A stretch of 64,000 bases of DNA, from NCBI RefSeq assembly GCF_002777975.1, contig NZ_NGVS01000025.1, forward strand, positions 408 to 64,407. Reading direction: 5' to 3'. The DNA is from Shewanella carassii (GTDB lineage Bacteria; Pseudomonadota; Gammaproteobacteria; Enterobacterales; Shewanellaceae). Shown here one piece after another: positions 29,590-37,681 of the stretch. Position 1 is the stretch's first letter; every line of letters starts with the position of its first letter. The notes below the pieces were generated by a model. It ran no database searches. It was not told where the DNA came from and saw nothing but the letters and a program-made list of their open reading frames with translations. Made by a program: the position numbers and the translations under genes.

Positions 29590-30241
29590 AGGTCATTTCC
29601 GGAACAGACTCGCCGCAATGCAGTCTGCCCGCCGTCCTGGCGCGGATCTCCTCAACAGTTACCCCCGGCGAGCGCTCCAGTAGATGAAAGCCGTCGTCAC
29701 GGATCTCCAACAGTGCCAAGTCCGTCAGCACCCGCTTGATACAGTTAACCCCGGTCAGCGGCAGCGTACAGCGCTCAAGCAACTTGGACTCACCCTGTTT
29801 GCTGCAGTGCATCATGGTACATATGATGTTGGCCGCACCGGCCACCAGATCCATGGCGCCGCCCATCCCTTTGACCATCTTGCCCGGGATCATCCAACTG
29901 GCAATATTGCCCTGTTGATCCACCTCCATCGCCCCCAACACTGTGAGATCCACATGCCCGCCCCTTATCATGGCAAAGCTCAGGGCCGAGTCGAAAATCG
30001 CCGCGCCTTTGACCGCAGTGACCGTCTCCTTACCGGCATTGATCATGTCGGCATCTATCTTTTCCTCCAACGGAAACGGCCCCATTCCCAACAGACCATT
30101 TTCCGAGTGCAGCATCACCTCTATCCCGGGTGGCAGGTAGTTGGCTACCAGAGTGGGAATGCCTATGCCCAGATTGACATAATCACCGTCACGGATCTCT
30201 CTGGCGACCCGCATAGCCATCTGTTCGCGACTCAACGCCAT
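29582..30241 (-). CDS. scoB: 3-oxoacid CoA-transferase subunit B
   Basis: 219 residues of the CoA-transferase family I beta subunit. The catalytic Glu lies in '[10 protein letters not shown]', with '[15 protein letters not shown]' further on. With subunit A it moves CoA from succinyl-CoA (or acetyl-CoA) to acetoacetate. It is 15 bp after scoA and belongs to the 3-hydroxybutyrate operon. Confidence 0.95.
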   Translation of the reverse strand: MALSREQMAMRVAREIRDGDYVNLGIGIPTLVANYLPPGIEVMLHSENGLLGMGPFPLEEKIDADMINAGKETVTAVKGAAIFDSALSFAMIRGGHVDLTVLGAMEVDQQGNIASWMIPGKMVKGMGGAMDLVAGAANIICTMMHCSKQGESKLLERCTLPLTGVNCIKRVLTDLALLEIRDDGFHLLERSPGVTVEEIRARTAGRLHCGESVPEMTFD

Positions 30242-30256
30242 AATGCTGTTCTCCTG

Positions 30257-30958
30257 TTAGCTGGACCGAAAGGTGCGCTTTTCGATGCGTTTTTCAAACT
30301 GTCCCTGCACCAGGCGATCGACAAAAATCCCCGGCGTATGAATTTGTGATGGCGGCAGGCTGCCGGGCTCGACTATCTCTTCGGCCTCTACCACGGTTAT
30401 CTTGCCCGCCATCGCTGCCAAGGGGTTGAAGTTCATCGCGGTGTGGCGATAGATGCAGTTGCCCTGCCAATCAGCCTTCCAGGCGCGAACCAGCGCAAAG
30501 TCGGCGACTATGCCGCGCTCCAGCAGATACTCCCGGCCTTCGAAATGTTCACTGGGTTTGCCCTCGGCCACCGGAGTACCGACTCCCGTGGCCGTGTAAA
30601 ACGCCGGTATCCCGGCGCCGCCGGCGCGGATCCGCTCGGCCAGAGTGCCCTGTGGTACCAACTCCACCTCCAGCTCACCAGTCATCATCAATTGCTCAAA
30701 TAGGGCATTTTCACCCACGTATGACGCCACCATCTTGCGAATTTGGCGGTTTTGCAGCAACAGCCCAAGACCGAAGTCGTCGACGCCACAGTTGTTGGAC
30801 ACCAGCTCCAGATCACGCACCTCTCTGCGCACCAACTCGGCTATCAAGCCCTCGGGAATGCCACAAAGGCCAAAGCCTCCGGCAATGATCCGCATCTCAT
30901 GGGTTATCCCCTCCAATGCCTGTTCATGACTGGCAACCCTTTTATCCAACCCGGCCAT
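30257..30958 (-). CDS. scoA: 3-oxoacid CoA-transferase subunit A
   Basis: 233 residues. Alpha subunit with 'IIAGGFGLCGIPEGLI', 'VSNNCGVDDFGLGLLL' and 'YRHTAMNFNPLAAMAGK', all conserved. Activates acetoacetate to acetoacetyl-CoA together with subunit B. Lies 30 bp after the dehydrogenase gene; ATG follows an AGGAGAATCAC-like site. Confidence 0.95.
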   Translation of the reverse strand: MAGLDKRVASHEQALEGITHEMRIIAGGFGLCGIPEGLIAELVRREVRDLELVSNNCGVDDFGLGLLLQNRQIRKMVASYVGENALFEQLMMTGELEVELVPQGTLAERIRAGGAGIPAFYTATGVGTPVAEGKPSEHFEGREYLLERGIVADFALVRAWKADWQGNCIYRHTAMNFNPLAAMAGKITVVEAEEIVEPGSLPPSQIHTPGIFVDRLVQGQFEKRIEKRTFRSS

Positions 30959-30988
30959 AGTGATTCTCCTGTGTCAGCCTCTCTTGCC

Positions 30989-31759
30989 TTATTGCGCGGT
31001 CCAGCCACCGTCCAGCACCAGCGTCTGGGCGGTAATGTTGCGCGCCGCCGGTGCCATCAAAAACGCTACCGAATGCACGATTTCATCGACGCCGATAAAC
31101 GCCTTCTTCGGCATGGGGGACAGCATGATGTTGTCGATAACCTCTTGCTCGCTCATGCGGTGCTCCCTTGCCTGGGACGCTATCTGCGCCTCCACCAGCG
31201 GTGTTTTCACATAAGCTGGGCAAATCGTGTTGACGGTAATGTCCCAGTCGGCGTTTTCCAGCGCCACTACCTTGCTCAGCCCCAGCAAACCGTGTTTGGC
31301 GGCCACATAGGCCGACTTGTACCTGGATGCCACCAGTGCATGGATAGAGCCGATATTGATGATGCGGCCAAAGTTGCGCTCCCGCATTCCCGGCAGCAAT
31401 GCCTTGCAAAGCATCGCCGGGCCGGTGAGCATCACCTGTTGCAGCAGTTGCCACTTCTCGGCCGGAAAGGCGTCGAGGCGCGCCACATGCTGCAGTCCGG
31501 CATTGTTGATGAGCACATCCACTTCAATGTCAGCCAGTTGCTCTGTCAGCGCTTCAATGGCCCGGGGGTCGGCGACATTGAGCCCAAGGCCCAAGCAGTT
31601 GCCGCCGGCTTGATTAAGCGTGTTGGCGGCCAGTATCGCCCGCTCAGGGTCGAGATCGCTCAGCAATATCCTGTGGCCAAAGGCCGCCAGCTCAGTGGCA
31701 ATCGCCAGGCCGATACCGCTGGCCGCGCCGGTGATCAATACGGTTTTAGGGTCTTTCAT
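30989..31759 (-). CDS. bdhA: 3-hydroxybutyrate dehydrogenase (SDR)
   Basis: 256-residue classical short-chain dehydrogenase: cofactor loop 'TGAASGIGLAIA' and 'NNAGLQHVARLDAFP'. The catalytic Tyr-Lys is in 'SAYVAAKHG'. The end 'TAQTLVLDGGWTAQ' and 'LQHVA' are typical of bacterial 3-hydroxybutyrate dehydrogenases. Oxidises (R)-3-hydroxybutyrate to acetoacetate with NAD, feeding ScoAB. Confidence 0.92.
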   Translation of the reverse strand: MKDPKTVLITGAASGIGLAIATELAAFGHRILLSDLDPERAILAANTLNQAGGNCLGLGLNVADPRAIEALTEQLADIEVDVLINNAGLQHVARLDAFPAEKWQLLQQVMLTGPAMLCKALLPGMRERNFGRIINIGSIHALVASRYKSAYVAAKHGLLGLSKVVALENADWDITVNTICPAYVKTPLVEAQIASQAREHRMSEQEVIDNIMLSPMPKKAFIGVDEIVHSVAFLMAPAARNITAQTLVLDGGWTAQ

Positions 31760-31795
31760 ACAGGCTCCTTAAATTACGCCCTGCGGCGGCTTGAC

Positions 31796-33028
31796 TCAGT
31801 CCGCCAGAAATGCACGGATTTCATCACTCTTGCTCTGAATGGAGAACAAGCCATCGAGATGGCCCCAGGGGCCTTTAATTTCACTTATCTCTACCTCTTT
31901 ACCCAGTTCCTTCAGGGTGGCGGCCATCTGCCTCACCCTCTGGGGCCGCAGCAGCAGATCGCCACTGGCGGGCAGCAACAGGCTCTTGGCCTTTATCTTG
32001 GCCAAGGCGGGTTTCAGCTCGCCCCCTTGCCAATCGGCACTGAACAGTTGCGAGGCCCGTACCAGATACAGTACATGGTTGGCATCCTGCAATGCCGCCC
32101 TGGCCCCGGCGCGCTGTTGCAAGATCTGGCTGATTTGCGGCAGCGTGCGAATATCCGCCAGCGCGGCTTTGTCGGCGACAGTGAAATCCTTGAAGCTGGC
32201 CAGATAAGCCTCCGGCGCCATTGCATCCTGGGTGATATTGAGCAGCGCCGCGGTCAGCCCTGCCACCGGGGGCGTCTTGCCGTAGTAGTCGCCGCCGCGC
32301 CAGTTGGGATCCAGCCGGATAGGCAGGGCCCATTTTTCTAGTGCCGGTACGCTCCAGGCATCCATGCTGTCGGCGCCGATAACATGAATGAGCCGCTCGA
32401 CTCTATCCGGGTAACTCACCGCCCAATCTAGCGCCTGAAATGACCCCATGGAGGCACCCATCACCGCATGGAGTTTTTCAATGCCGAGACTCTCCAGCAG
32501 CAAGCGCTGCACCTCTACGAAGTCATGAATGGTCACCACGGGGAAATCCAATCCCCAGGGTTTGCCGGTTTCAGGGTTGATGCTGGCAGGCCCTGTGGTG
32601 ATGGTATGACCGTCGTGCACATTGGCGTTGACCAGAGTGTCGGCGCTGACAACAAAGAAGCGATTGGTATCTATCGCCTTGCCCGGCCCGATGATGGCGT
32701 CCCAATAGCCACTCTGGGGATCAGACTCGGCGTACTTGCCGGCGGCGTGGGAATTACCGGAAAAGAAATGAGTGATCAGTATGACATTGTCCTTGGCCGC
32801 ATTGAGACTGCCGTAGCTTTCCCAGCCGACGGTCACACTGGGCAACACTTTGCCCGATACTGTGCGAAACTCAGTGGTGGTAAACGACTTTTTCTCCACC
32901 AGCACAGGCTGGGCGGTTGCTTTCAAGGACGAAGCCGCCGTGGCAGAAACGGACTCGGCCGAAGCCGGAGCACTGGCTTGGGCAACCCCAAGCAGCGCCG
33001 CAAACATGCAGGATGCAAATAACTTCAT
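31796..33028 (-). CDS. exported MetX-like alpha/beta hydrolase
   Basis: About 410 residues. ATG 33028 is preferred over the GTG at 33034 because AGAGG lies 5 bp upstream of it. A signal peptide (MKLFASCMFAALLGVAQASA) precedes a homoserine-acetyltransferase-like fold. The nucleophile is Ser in 'GASMGSFQALDW', the acid Asp in 'PASGDLLL' and the His in 'GPWGHLDGLFS'. Real homoserine acyltransferases are cytoplasmic, so export argues for hydrolysis of an extracellular or periplasmic ester. Its place between bdhA and the permease suggests 3-hydroxybutyrate oligomers or esters as substrate; this is inference. Confidence 0.75.
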   Translation of the reverse strand: MKLFASCMFAALLGVAQASAPASAESVSATAASSLKATAQPVLVEKKSFTTTEFRTVSGKVLPSVTVGWESYGSLNAAKDNVILITHFFSGNSHAAGKYAESDPQSGYWDAIIGPGKAIDTNRFFVVSADTLVNANVHDGHTITTGPASINPETGKPWGLDFPVVTIHDFVEVQRLLLESLGIEKLHAVMGASMGSFQALDWAVSYPDRVERLIHVIGADSMDAWSVPALEKWALPIRLDPNWRGGDYYGKTPPVAGLTAALLNITQDAMAPEAYLASFKDFTVADKAALADIRTLPQISQILQQRAGARAALQDANHVLYLVRASQLFSADWQGGELKPALAKIKAKSLLLPASGDLLLRPQRVRQMAATLKELGKEVEISEIKGPWGHLDGLFSIQSKSDEIRAFLAD

Positions 33029-33037
33029 ATTCACCTC

Positions 33038-34336
33038 TTAAAACCAAATAAACAGAGCCAGTGCCAGCGCGACACCGATAAGGGGCAGCAGGGTCGTCAG
33101 CGCCGCCATCGCCCAATAGGCGCGCTTGTGGGTTTCCTTACAGATGGCGCGAATGGTGGTAACCACATAACCGTTATGGGGCAAGGTATCCAAAGCACCG
33201 GAAGAGATAGCCACCACTCGATGCAACTGATCAGGGTTCACCCCCATATCCAGATAATGGGGCGCCACCAAAGGCAGGGCTATCGCCTGGCCGCCACTGG
33301 CAGAGCCGGTAAGGCCGGCGATTACGCTCACCGCCACCGCAGCCCCCAACAGCTCATTGCCCGGCATATTGGTCATCACCTCAACCGCGGTGGCAAAGGC
33401 GGTCGATGATTTGGCGACGGCGCCAAAGCCGACCACGGCGCTGGTATTGCCTATGGCCACCAGTGCGCCTGTGGTGCCGTCGTTGACCGCCCGTCCCAGA
33501 TGATGAAAATGGCGGAAGTTGATTAACATCAGCGTCAACACTCCACCGAGCAAGGCAACTATCAGGGCATTTTGTGCCAGGGTATCGTGCAGCCAAAAGG
33601 AGATAACCAGCACCACAATGAGAGGGATCACCCCTGTGATGGGATGGGGCAGATCCCGCTCCGGCACTTCAGGATCATCACTGCGCGCCTCGAAACGCTC
33701 GCCTCTGGCGATGGCTCGGTTAATCATCCACTTGAGCCAAAAATAACCGCTGACCGCCATAAACAGGGCCACCACCAGGCTCACTTCCCAGGCAGCCCAG
33801 GGAGAGGTATTGAGGTATTTGATCGGGATCCAGTTCTGGATCTCAGGCGAACCGGCCGAGGTCATGGTGAAAGTCACCGAGCCCAATGCCAACGCAGCCG
33901 GAATAAAGCGCCGCGGCAGATTGGCGTCCTTGAACAGCCCCAGCGCCATGGGATAGACGGAAAATGCGACAATAAATACGCTGACGCCGCCATAGGTCAA
34001 CACGGCACAGGCGGCGACCACTGCCAGCACCGCATAGCGGATCCCGAGTTTCCCCACAATAAAATGCGCCACCGCATCGGCCGCGCCGGTATCTTCCATA
34101 AACTTGCCGAACAGAGAGCCCAGCAAAAACATAAAGAACCAGGACGCCAGAAAGCCGGAAAAACCGCCCATATAGGCACTGACAAAGTCAGCCCCCGAGG
34201 CATCAAATAATGGAATATGGTTGCTCAGCGCCACCAAGGCCGCGCACAGTGGCGCGGCGACAAACAGGTTGACACCTCTGAGTGTCAAAATAATCAGCAG
34301 CAGTAAGCCACCGAAGAGTCCCAGCATACTCAACAT
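33038..34336 (-). CDS. GntP-type permease, likely 3-hydroxybutyrate uptake
   Basis: 432 residues from ATG 34336 (AAGAGA upstream); the frame is open to 34525 but that extension is not membrane-like. About 12 hydrophobic helices, with the GntP-family segments 'TYGGVSVFIVAF' and 'GLTGSASGGQAIALP' and 'SSGALDTLPHNGYVVTT'. The last is typical of the D-beta-hydroxybutyrate permease branch. Nine bases upstream of the hydrolase gene and in one operon with bdhA-scoAB. The substrate is inferred from family branch and neighbours. Confidence 0.85.
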   Translation of the reverse strand: MLSMLGLFGGLLLLIILTLRGVNLFVAAPLCAALVALSNHIPLFDASGADFVSAYMGGFSGFLASWFFMFLLGSLFGKFMEDTGAADAVAHFIVGKLGIRYAVLAVVAACAVLTYGGVSVFIVAFSVYPMALGLFKDANLPRRFIPAALALGSVTFTMTSAGSPEIQNWIPIKYLNTSPWAAWEVSLVVALFMAVSGYFWLKWMINRAIARGERFEARSDDPEVPERDLPHPITGVIPLIVVLVISFWLHDTLAQNALIVALLGGVLTLMLINFRHFHHLGRAVNDGTTGALVAIGNTSAVVGFGAVAKSSTAFATAVEVMTNMPGNELLGAAVAVSVIAGLTGSASGGQAIALPLVAPHYLDMGVNPDQLHRVVAISSGALDTLPHNGYVVTTIRAICKETHKRAYWAMAALTTLLPLIGVALALALFIWF

Positions 34337-34412
34337 AAGCCCATCTCTTGTTGTTGGCCGCCCTATTCCGGCGCCGCAAATTTGCAGCGATTGACCAGGC
34401 GTCATTGTTAAT

Positions 34413-34438
34413 TTTTTGCAACCAATTTTTGCAACCAA
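34413..34438. repeat. 13-bp tandem direct repeat in the divergent promoter region
   Basis: TTTTTGCAACCAA occurs twice head to tail (34413-34425, 34426-34438) between the permease and TonB-receptor genes. Two adjacent copies on one face-shifted period suggest an activator or repressor site; the binding protein is unknown. A similar TTTTTGCAACCA is at 22943-22954. Confidence 0.6.
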
Positions 34439-34625
34439 GAGAGTGACAAGCAAAAGCCGGATTGAACATAACACCATAGTGCTATACACAAAATAACCAA
34501 TAAATTTCAAACCATTAAATAACACTGTACTAAGGTGCTAATTCCCTTCCGCTTCCTTTGCTCTAGAGTAAACGCCGAAGTGTTAACAAAAACAAAACAA
34601 ACAAAACAGCAAAAAGGACTTAATC

Positions 34626-36905
34626 ATGAGTCAAGCCAAGATCCCCTACTCTCTGCTGGCACTGGCCATCGCTTCGGCATTGACGCCGATAGCGGCTCAG
34701 GCAGAAGAAACCAACAATAAGGGCGAGCTGGAACGTATTGAAGTCACCGCCAGACGCACAGTGGAAAACCTGCAGGAAGTACCGGTCGCCGTCACCTCAG
34801 TCAGTGAGGCCGAGCTTAATGAGCGCGGTATTACCGTGGTGACCGAAGTGCAGCAGTTCTCCCCCAATACCACGCTGCAGGCGAGTCGGGGAACCAACTC
34901 CACCATGACCGCCTTTATTCGCGGCGTGGGCCAGCAGGACCCGCTCTGGGGTTATGAGCCCGGCGTCGGTATCTATGTGGATGATATCTATATCGCCCGC
35001 CCACAAGGGGCGGTGCTGGATCTGCTGGATGTGCAGCAGATAGAGATACTGCGCGGCCCTCAGGGTACGCTTTACGGCAAGAACACCATAGGCGGTGCGG
35101 TCAAGTATGTGACCAAGGTGATGTCCGGCGATCCCCAGCTGAATATTCAGGGCTCCTACGGCAGCTTTAATCAGAAAGATCTCAAGCTCACCGGCCAGTA
35201 TCCGTTGATAGACGAGCAGCTGTATCTGGGCTTTGGCTATGCCAACCTCAACCGCGATGGTTTCGGTGAGTTTTTGACCTCGGCCGAGCCGAACCAGGAC
35301 AAAGAGAATTACAACAAAGATCTCAGTGCCATGCGGCTCACCCTGGAGTATCACCCGACAGACTCACTGTTTTTCCGCCTCGCCTGGGATAAAACAGACG
35401 ATAAATCCAACGCCAAGGGCGGTTATCGCCTGCTGCCGAGTCTGCTGACCAATGCCCCGGTACCGGACAGCAAGTTTGACTCCTACACCAGTCTGCCCAC
35501 CTGGAACGAGGTGGACCTCGAAGGTTGGAGCTTCACCGGCAGCTGGGACATAAACCACTCAACGCAGCTGAAATATATTGCGGCCAGAAGAGAGAGTTAC
35601 TCACCCACCAACATAGATTTCGACAACACCTCGCTGCAAATTTTCGACGTACCGGCCATCTATGACGACGAGCAAACCACCCATGAGCTGCAGCTGCATC
35701 ACAGCGGCGACAACTACAAGCTGGTGTCCGGTCTTTACTACTATGATGCCGAGTCCTGCGGCCAGTTTCAGGCGATTCTCGAAGAGCTTGGAAAGGCGCT
35801 CAACGCCCCTGGGCTGACCCGTGAAGTGAGCGGCTGCTCTAACTCCACCAGCAAGGCGGCCTACATTCAGGGCAGCGTAGATTTGAGTGACAACTGGTCC
35901 ATGACCCTGGGGCTCAGATACACCCAGGACGAAAAGCAAGCCTATGTCCGCAACGGCCTGATATTTGATACCGTCTATCCCGAATCCGGCTGGGTGCCGG
36001 GCTATGTCCGTCCCGAAGGCGACTTGGTGCCCTTGGTATTGGACGACAGTGAAGACTGGTCCAAGCTGACCCCAAGAGTCGGGGTGGAATACCAGTACTC
36101 GGATGACATCATGTTCTTTGCCAGTTACGCCCAGGGCTTCAAGTCCGGCACCTTTAATCCCAGGGCCGAAAGCGCCGAGCCGGCGGCAGATCCTGAAACC
36201 GTTGACAGCTTCGAGCTGGGGATGAAGAGCGAATGGGGCCGCAACTTAAGGGCCAACCTGACCCTGTTCAGCCTGGATCATAAGGACAGGCAGTATATCT
36301 CTGTTTTGCCGGGCGACACGGCCGCCGATCTCAATCAGCGCCTGGGTAACATAGGCTCTTCGGAGGCACGTGGCGCCGAGCTTGAGATGACCTGGGTGGC
36401 CACAGACGCGCTGAACTTTGACCTGGCGGTGGGCTATATCGATGCGGAATTCAGTGAAGTGTTCGATACCGACCCTGCCACGGGTGAAACTTTCGACAAG
36501 TCGGACAGATTTACCATAGCCAATACCCCGGATCTCACCTTTAACCTGGGTTTCACCTATCGTCTCTATGCCGATATCGGTGAGTTTGTCTTTAACGGCA
36601 ACTATTACTATCGCGGTGACTATGTGCTGTTTGAGGAAGACAGCCTGCTAACCCAGGACGCCTACGGCCTGTTGAATCTGGGGATCACCTGGTATAGCAA
36701 TGACGGCAGCTGGTATGCCGGCCTCTATGGCAAAAACCTCACCGATGAAGAGTACCTTATCGGCGGCTATCAGTTTGTCACCCCGGATCCGAGCGATCCG
36801 ACAGATGTCAGCAAGTACACCCCAGGACTCGGTGGCGACAACACCCTGATTGGTTATTACGGCGATCCACGTACAGTGACCCTGACGGTAGGCTACCGCT
36901 TTTAA
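34626..36905 (+). CDS. TonB-dependent outer-membrane receptor
   Basis: 759 residues: signal peptide ending ...AAQAEE, a TonB-box-like 'ERIEVTARRTVENLQEVPV', plug domain with 'LLDVQQIEILRGPQGTLYGKNTIGGAVKY', then a beta-barrel. The barrel ends in a long aromatic C-terminal strand 'GDPRTVTLTVGYRF'. This is the large group often called outer-membrane receptor for organic solutes rather than a classical siderophore receptor. Divergent from the 3-hydroxybutyrate operon with which it shares a promoter region, so it may import 3-hydroxybutyrate oligomers or another carbon source. AAAAGGACTT precedes the ATG. Confidence 0.9.
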   Translation: MSQAKIPYSLLALAIASALTPIAAQAEETNNKGELERIEVTARRTVENLQEVPVAVTSVSEAELNERGITVVTEVQQFSPNTTLQASRGTNSTMTAFIRGVGQQDPLWGYEPGVGIYVDDIYIARPQGAVLDLLDVQQIEILRGPQGTLYGKNTIGGAVKYVTKVMSGDPQLNIQGSYGSFNQKDLKLTGQYPLIDEQLYLGFGYANLNRDGFGEFLTSAEPNQDKENYNKDLSAMRLTLEYHPTDSLFFRLAWDKTDDKSNAKGGYRLLPSLLTNAPVPDSKFDSYTSLPTWNEVDLEGWSFTGSWDINHSTQLKYIAARRESYSPTNIDFDNTSLQIFDVPAIYDDEQTTHELQLHHSGDNYKLVSGLYYYDAESCGQFQAILEELGKALNAPGLTREVSGCSNSTSKAAYIQGSVDLSDNWSMTLGLRYTQDEKQAYVRNGLIFDTVYPESGWVPGYVRPEGDLVPLVLDDSEDWSKLTPRVGVEYQYSDDIMFFASYAQGFKSGTFNPRAESAEPAADPETVDSFELGMKSEWGRNLRANLTLFSLDHKDRQYISVLPGDTAADLNQRLGNIGSSEARGAELEMTWVATDALNFDLAVGYIDAEFSEVFDTDPATGETFDKSDRFTIANTPDLTFNLGFTYRLYADIGEFVFNGNYYYRGDYVLFEEDSLLTQDAYGLLNLGITWYSNDGSWYAGLYGKNLTDEEYLIGGYQFVTPDPSDPTDVSKYTPGLGGDNTLIGYYGDPRTVTLTVGYRF

Positions 36906-36916
36906 TCAGTGCCCCG

Positions 36917-36949
36917 AACAAGGCTTACCCTAGGGTAAGCCTTGTTTTT
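36917..36949 (+). terminator. terminator of the TonB-receptor gene
   Basis: 14-bp stem AACAAGGCTTACCC/GGGTAAGCCTTGTT (36917-36930, 36933-36946) followed by TTT. Confidence 0.92.
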
Positions 36950-36993
36950 ATTGATACTTTACCGTATAAAATTTGAAACCCGGAGCCCTTAGG

Positions 36994-37638
36994 ATGAGTC
37001 TGGTGAAAGCCATAATTGCCGATGATCACCCGCTGTTTCGCAGCGCCCTCAAGCAAGCCGCCGCCTGCGTATTGGATGAAGCACAGATACGCGAATGCGC
37101 CGATCTCGAGGGGTTATTTGAGCTGCTCGGGCGACACAGTGAAACTGAGCTGGTGTTTCTCGACCTCGGCATTCCAGGAGCCAATGGTTTGCAGGGACTG
37201 TCGCAACTGCGCAATCAATACCCGGATGTGTTGATCATCATGGTGTCGGCCACCGAAGCACCGGCGATTATGCAGCAAGCCATCGCCCTGGGCGCTTCGG
37301 CCTATGTGCCCAAGTCCTCGCCGCTGGAGCGGATATCCGAAGCCATCGCCGAGGTGCTCAATGGCGAAACCTGGCTACCGGCGGATTTGGCGCTGGAAAC
37401 TCTGGACGCCGATGACGAGCAGACGGACTTTGCCAGAAATCTAGAAAAACTGACGCCGCAACAATACAAGGTGCTGGCGATGATAGCCGATGGTCTGCTC
37501 AATAAGCAGATAGCTTATGAAATGCAGGTGCAGGAAACCACGGTCAAGCAGCATGTATCGGCCATTCTGCGCAAGCTCGGCCTCAACAACCGAACCCAGG
37601 CCGGTATCCGCTATAACCAGCTCAGCCGCCCCGAATAA
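36994..37638 (+). CDS. LuxR-type response regulator, CrbR/ErdR-like
   Basis: 214 residues from ATG 36994, which follows GGAG (a TTG at 36973 is also in frame). Receiver domain with Asp10/Asp11 and phospho-acceptor Asp57 in 'LVFLDLGIPG'. C-terminal LuxR/GerE helix-turn-helix includes 'MIADGLLNKQIAYEMQVQETTVKQHVSAILRKLG'. Convergent with, and probably phosphorylated by, the hybrid kinase downstream. Similar pairs (CrbS/CrbR in Vibrio cholerae, MxtR/ErdR in Pseudomonas) control acetate and acetyl-CoA metabolism; this assignment is by resemblance. Confidence 0.88.
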   Translation: MSLVKAIIADDHPLFRSALKQAAACVLDEAQIRECADLEGLFELLGRHSETELVFLDLGIPGANGLQGLSQLRNQYPDVLIIMVSATEAPAIMQQAIALGASAYVPKSSPLERISEAIAEVLNGETWLPADLALETLDADDEQTDFARNLEKLTPQQYKVLAMIADGLLNKQIAYEMQVQETTVKQHVSAILRKLGLNNRTQAGIRYNQLSRPE

Positions 37639-37681
37639 CGGTTTCCCCTTCCCCACAAAGCGCCTTATTTAAAAGCGCGCC

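Noticed and set aside
30743..32341. A 532-codon open frame on the plus strand
   Set aside because: It lies antisense across scoA, bdhA and the hydrolase gene, all of which have clear motifs and good starts. The product is low-complexity His/Gln/Arg-rich, typical of a mirror frame in GC-rich coding DNA.
34337..34525. Longer N-terminus for the GntP-type permease
   Set aside because: The extension covers the direct repeats and promoter region and lacks the family's sequence; ATG 34336 gives the usual start.
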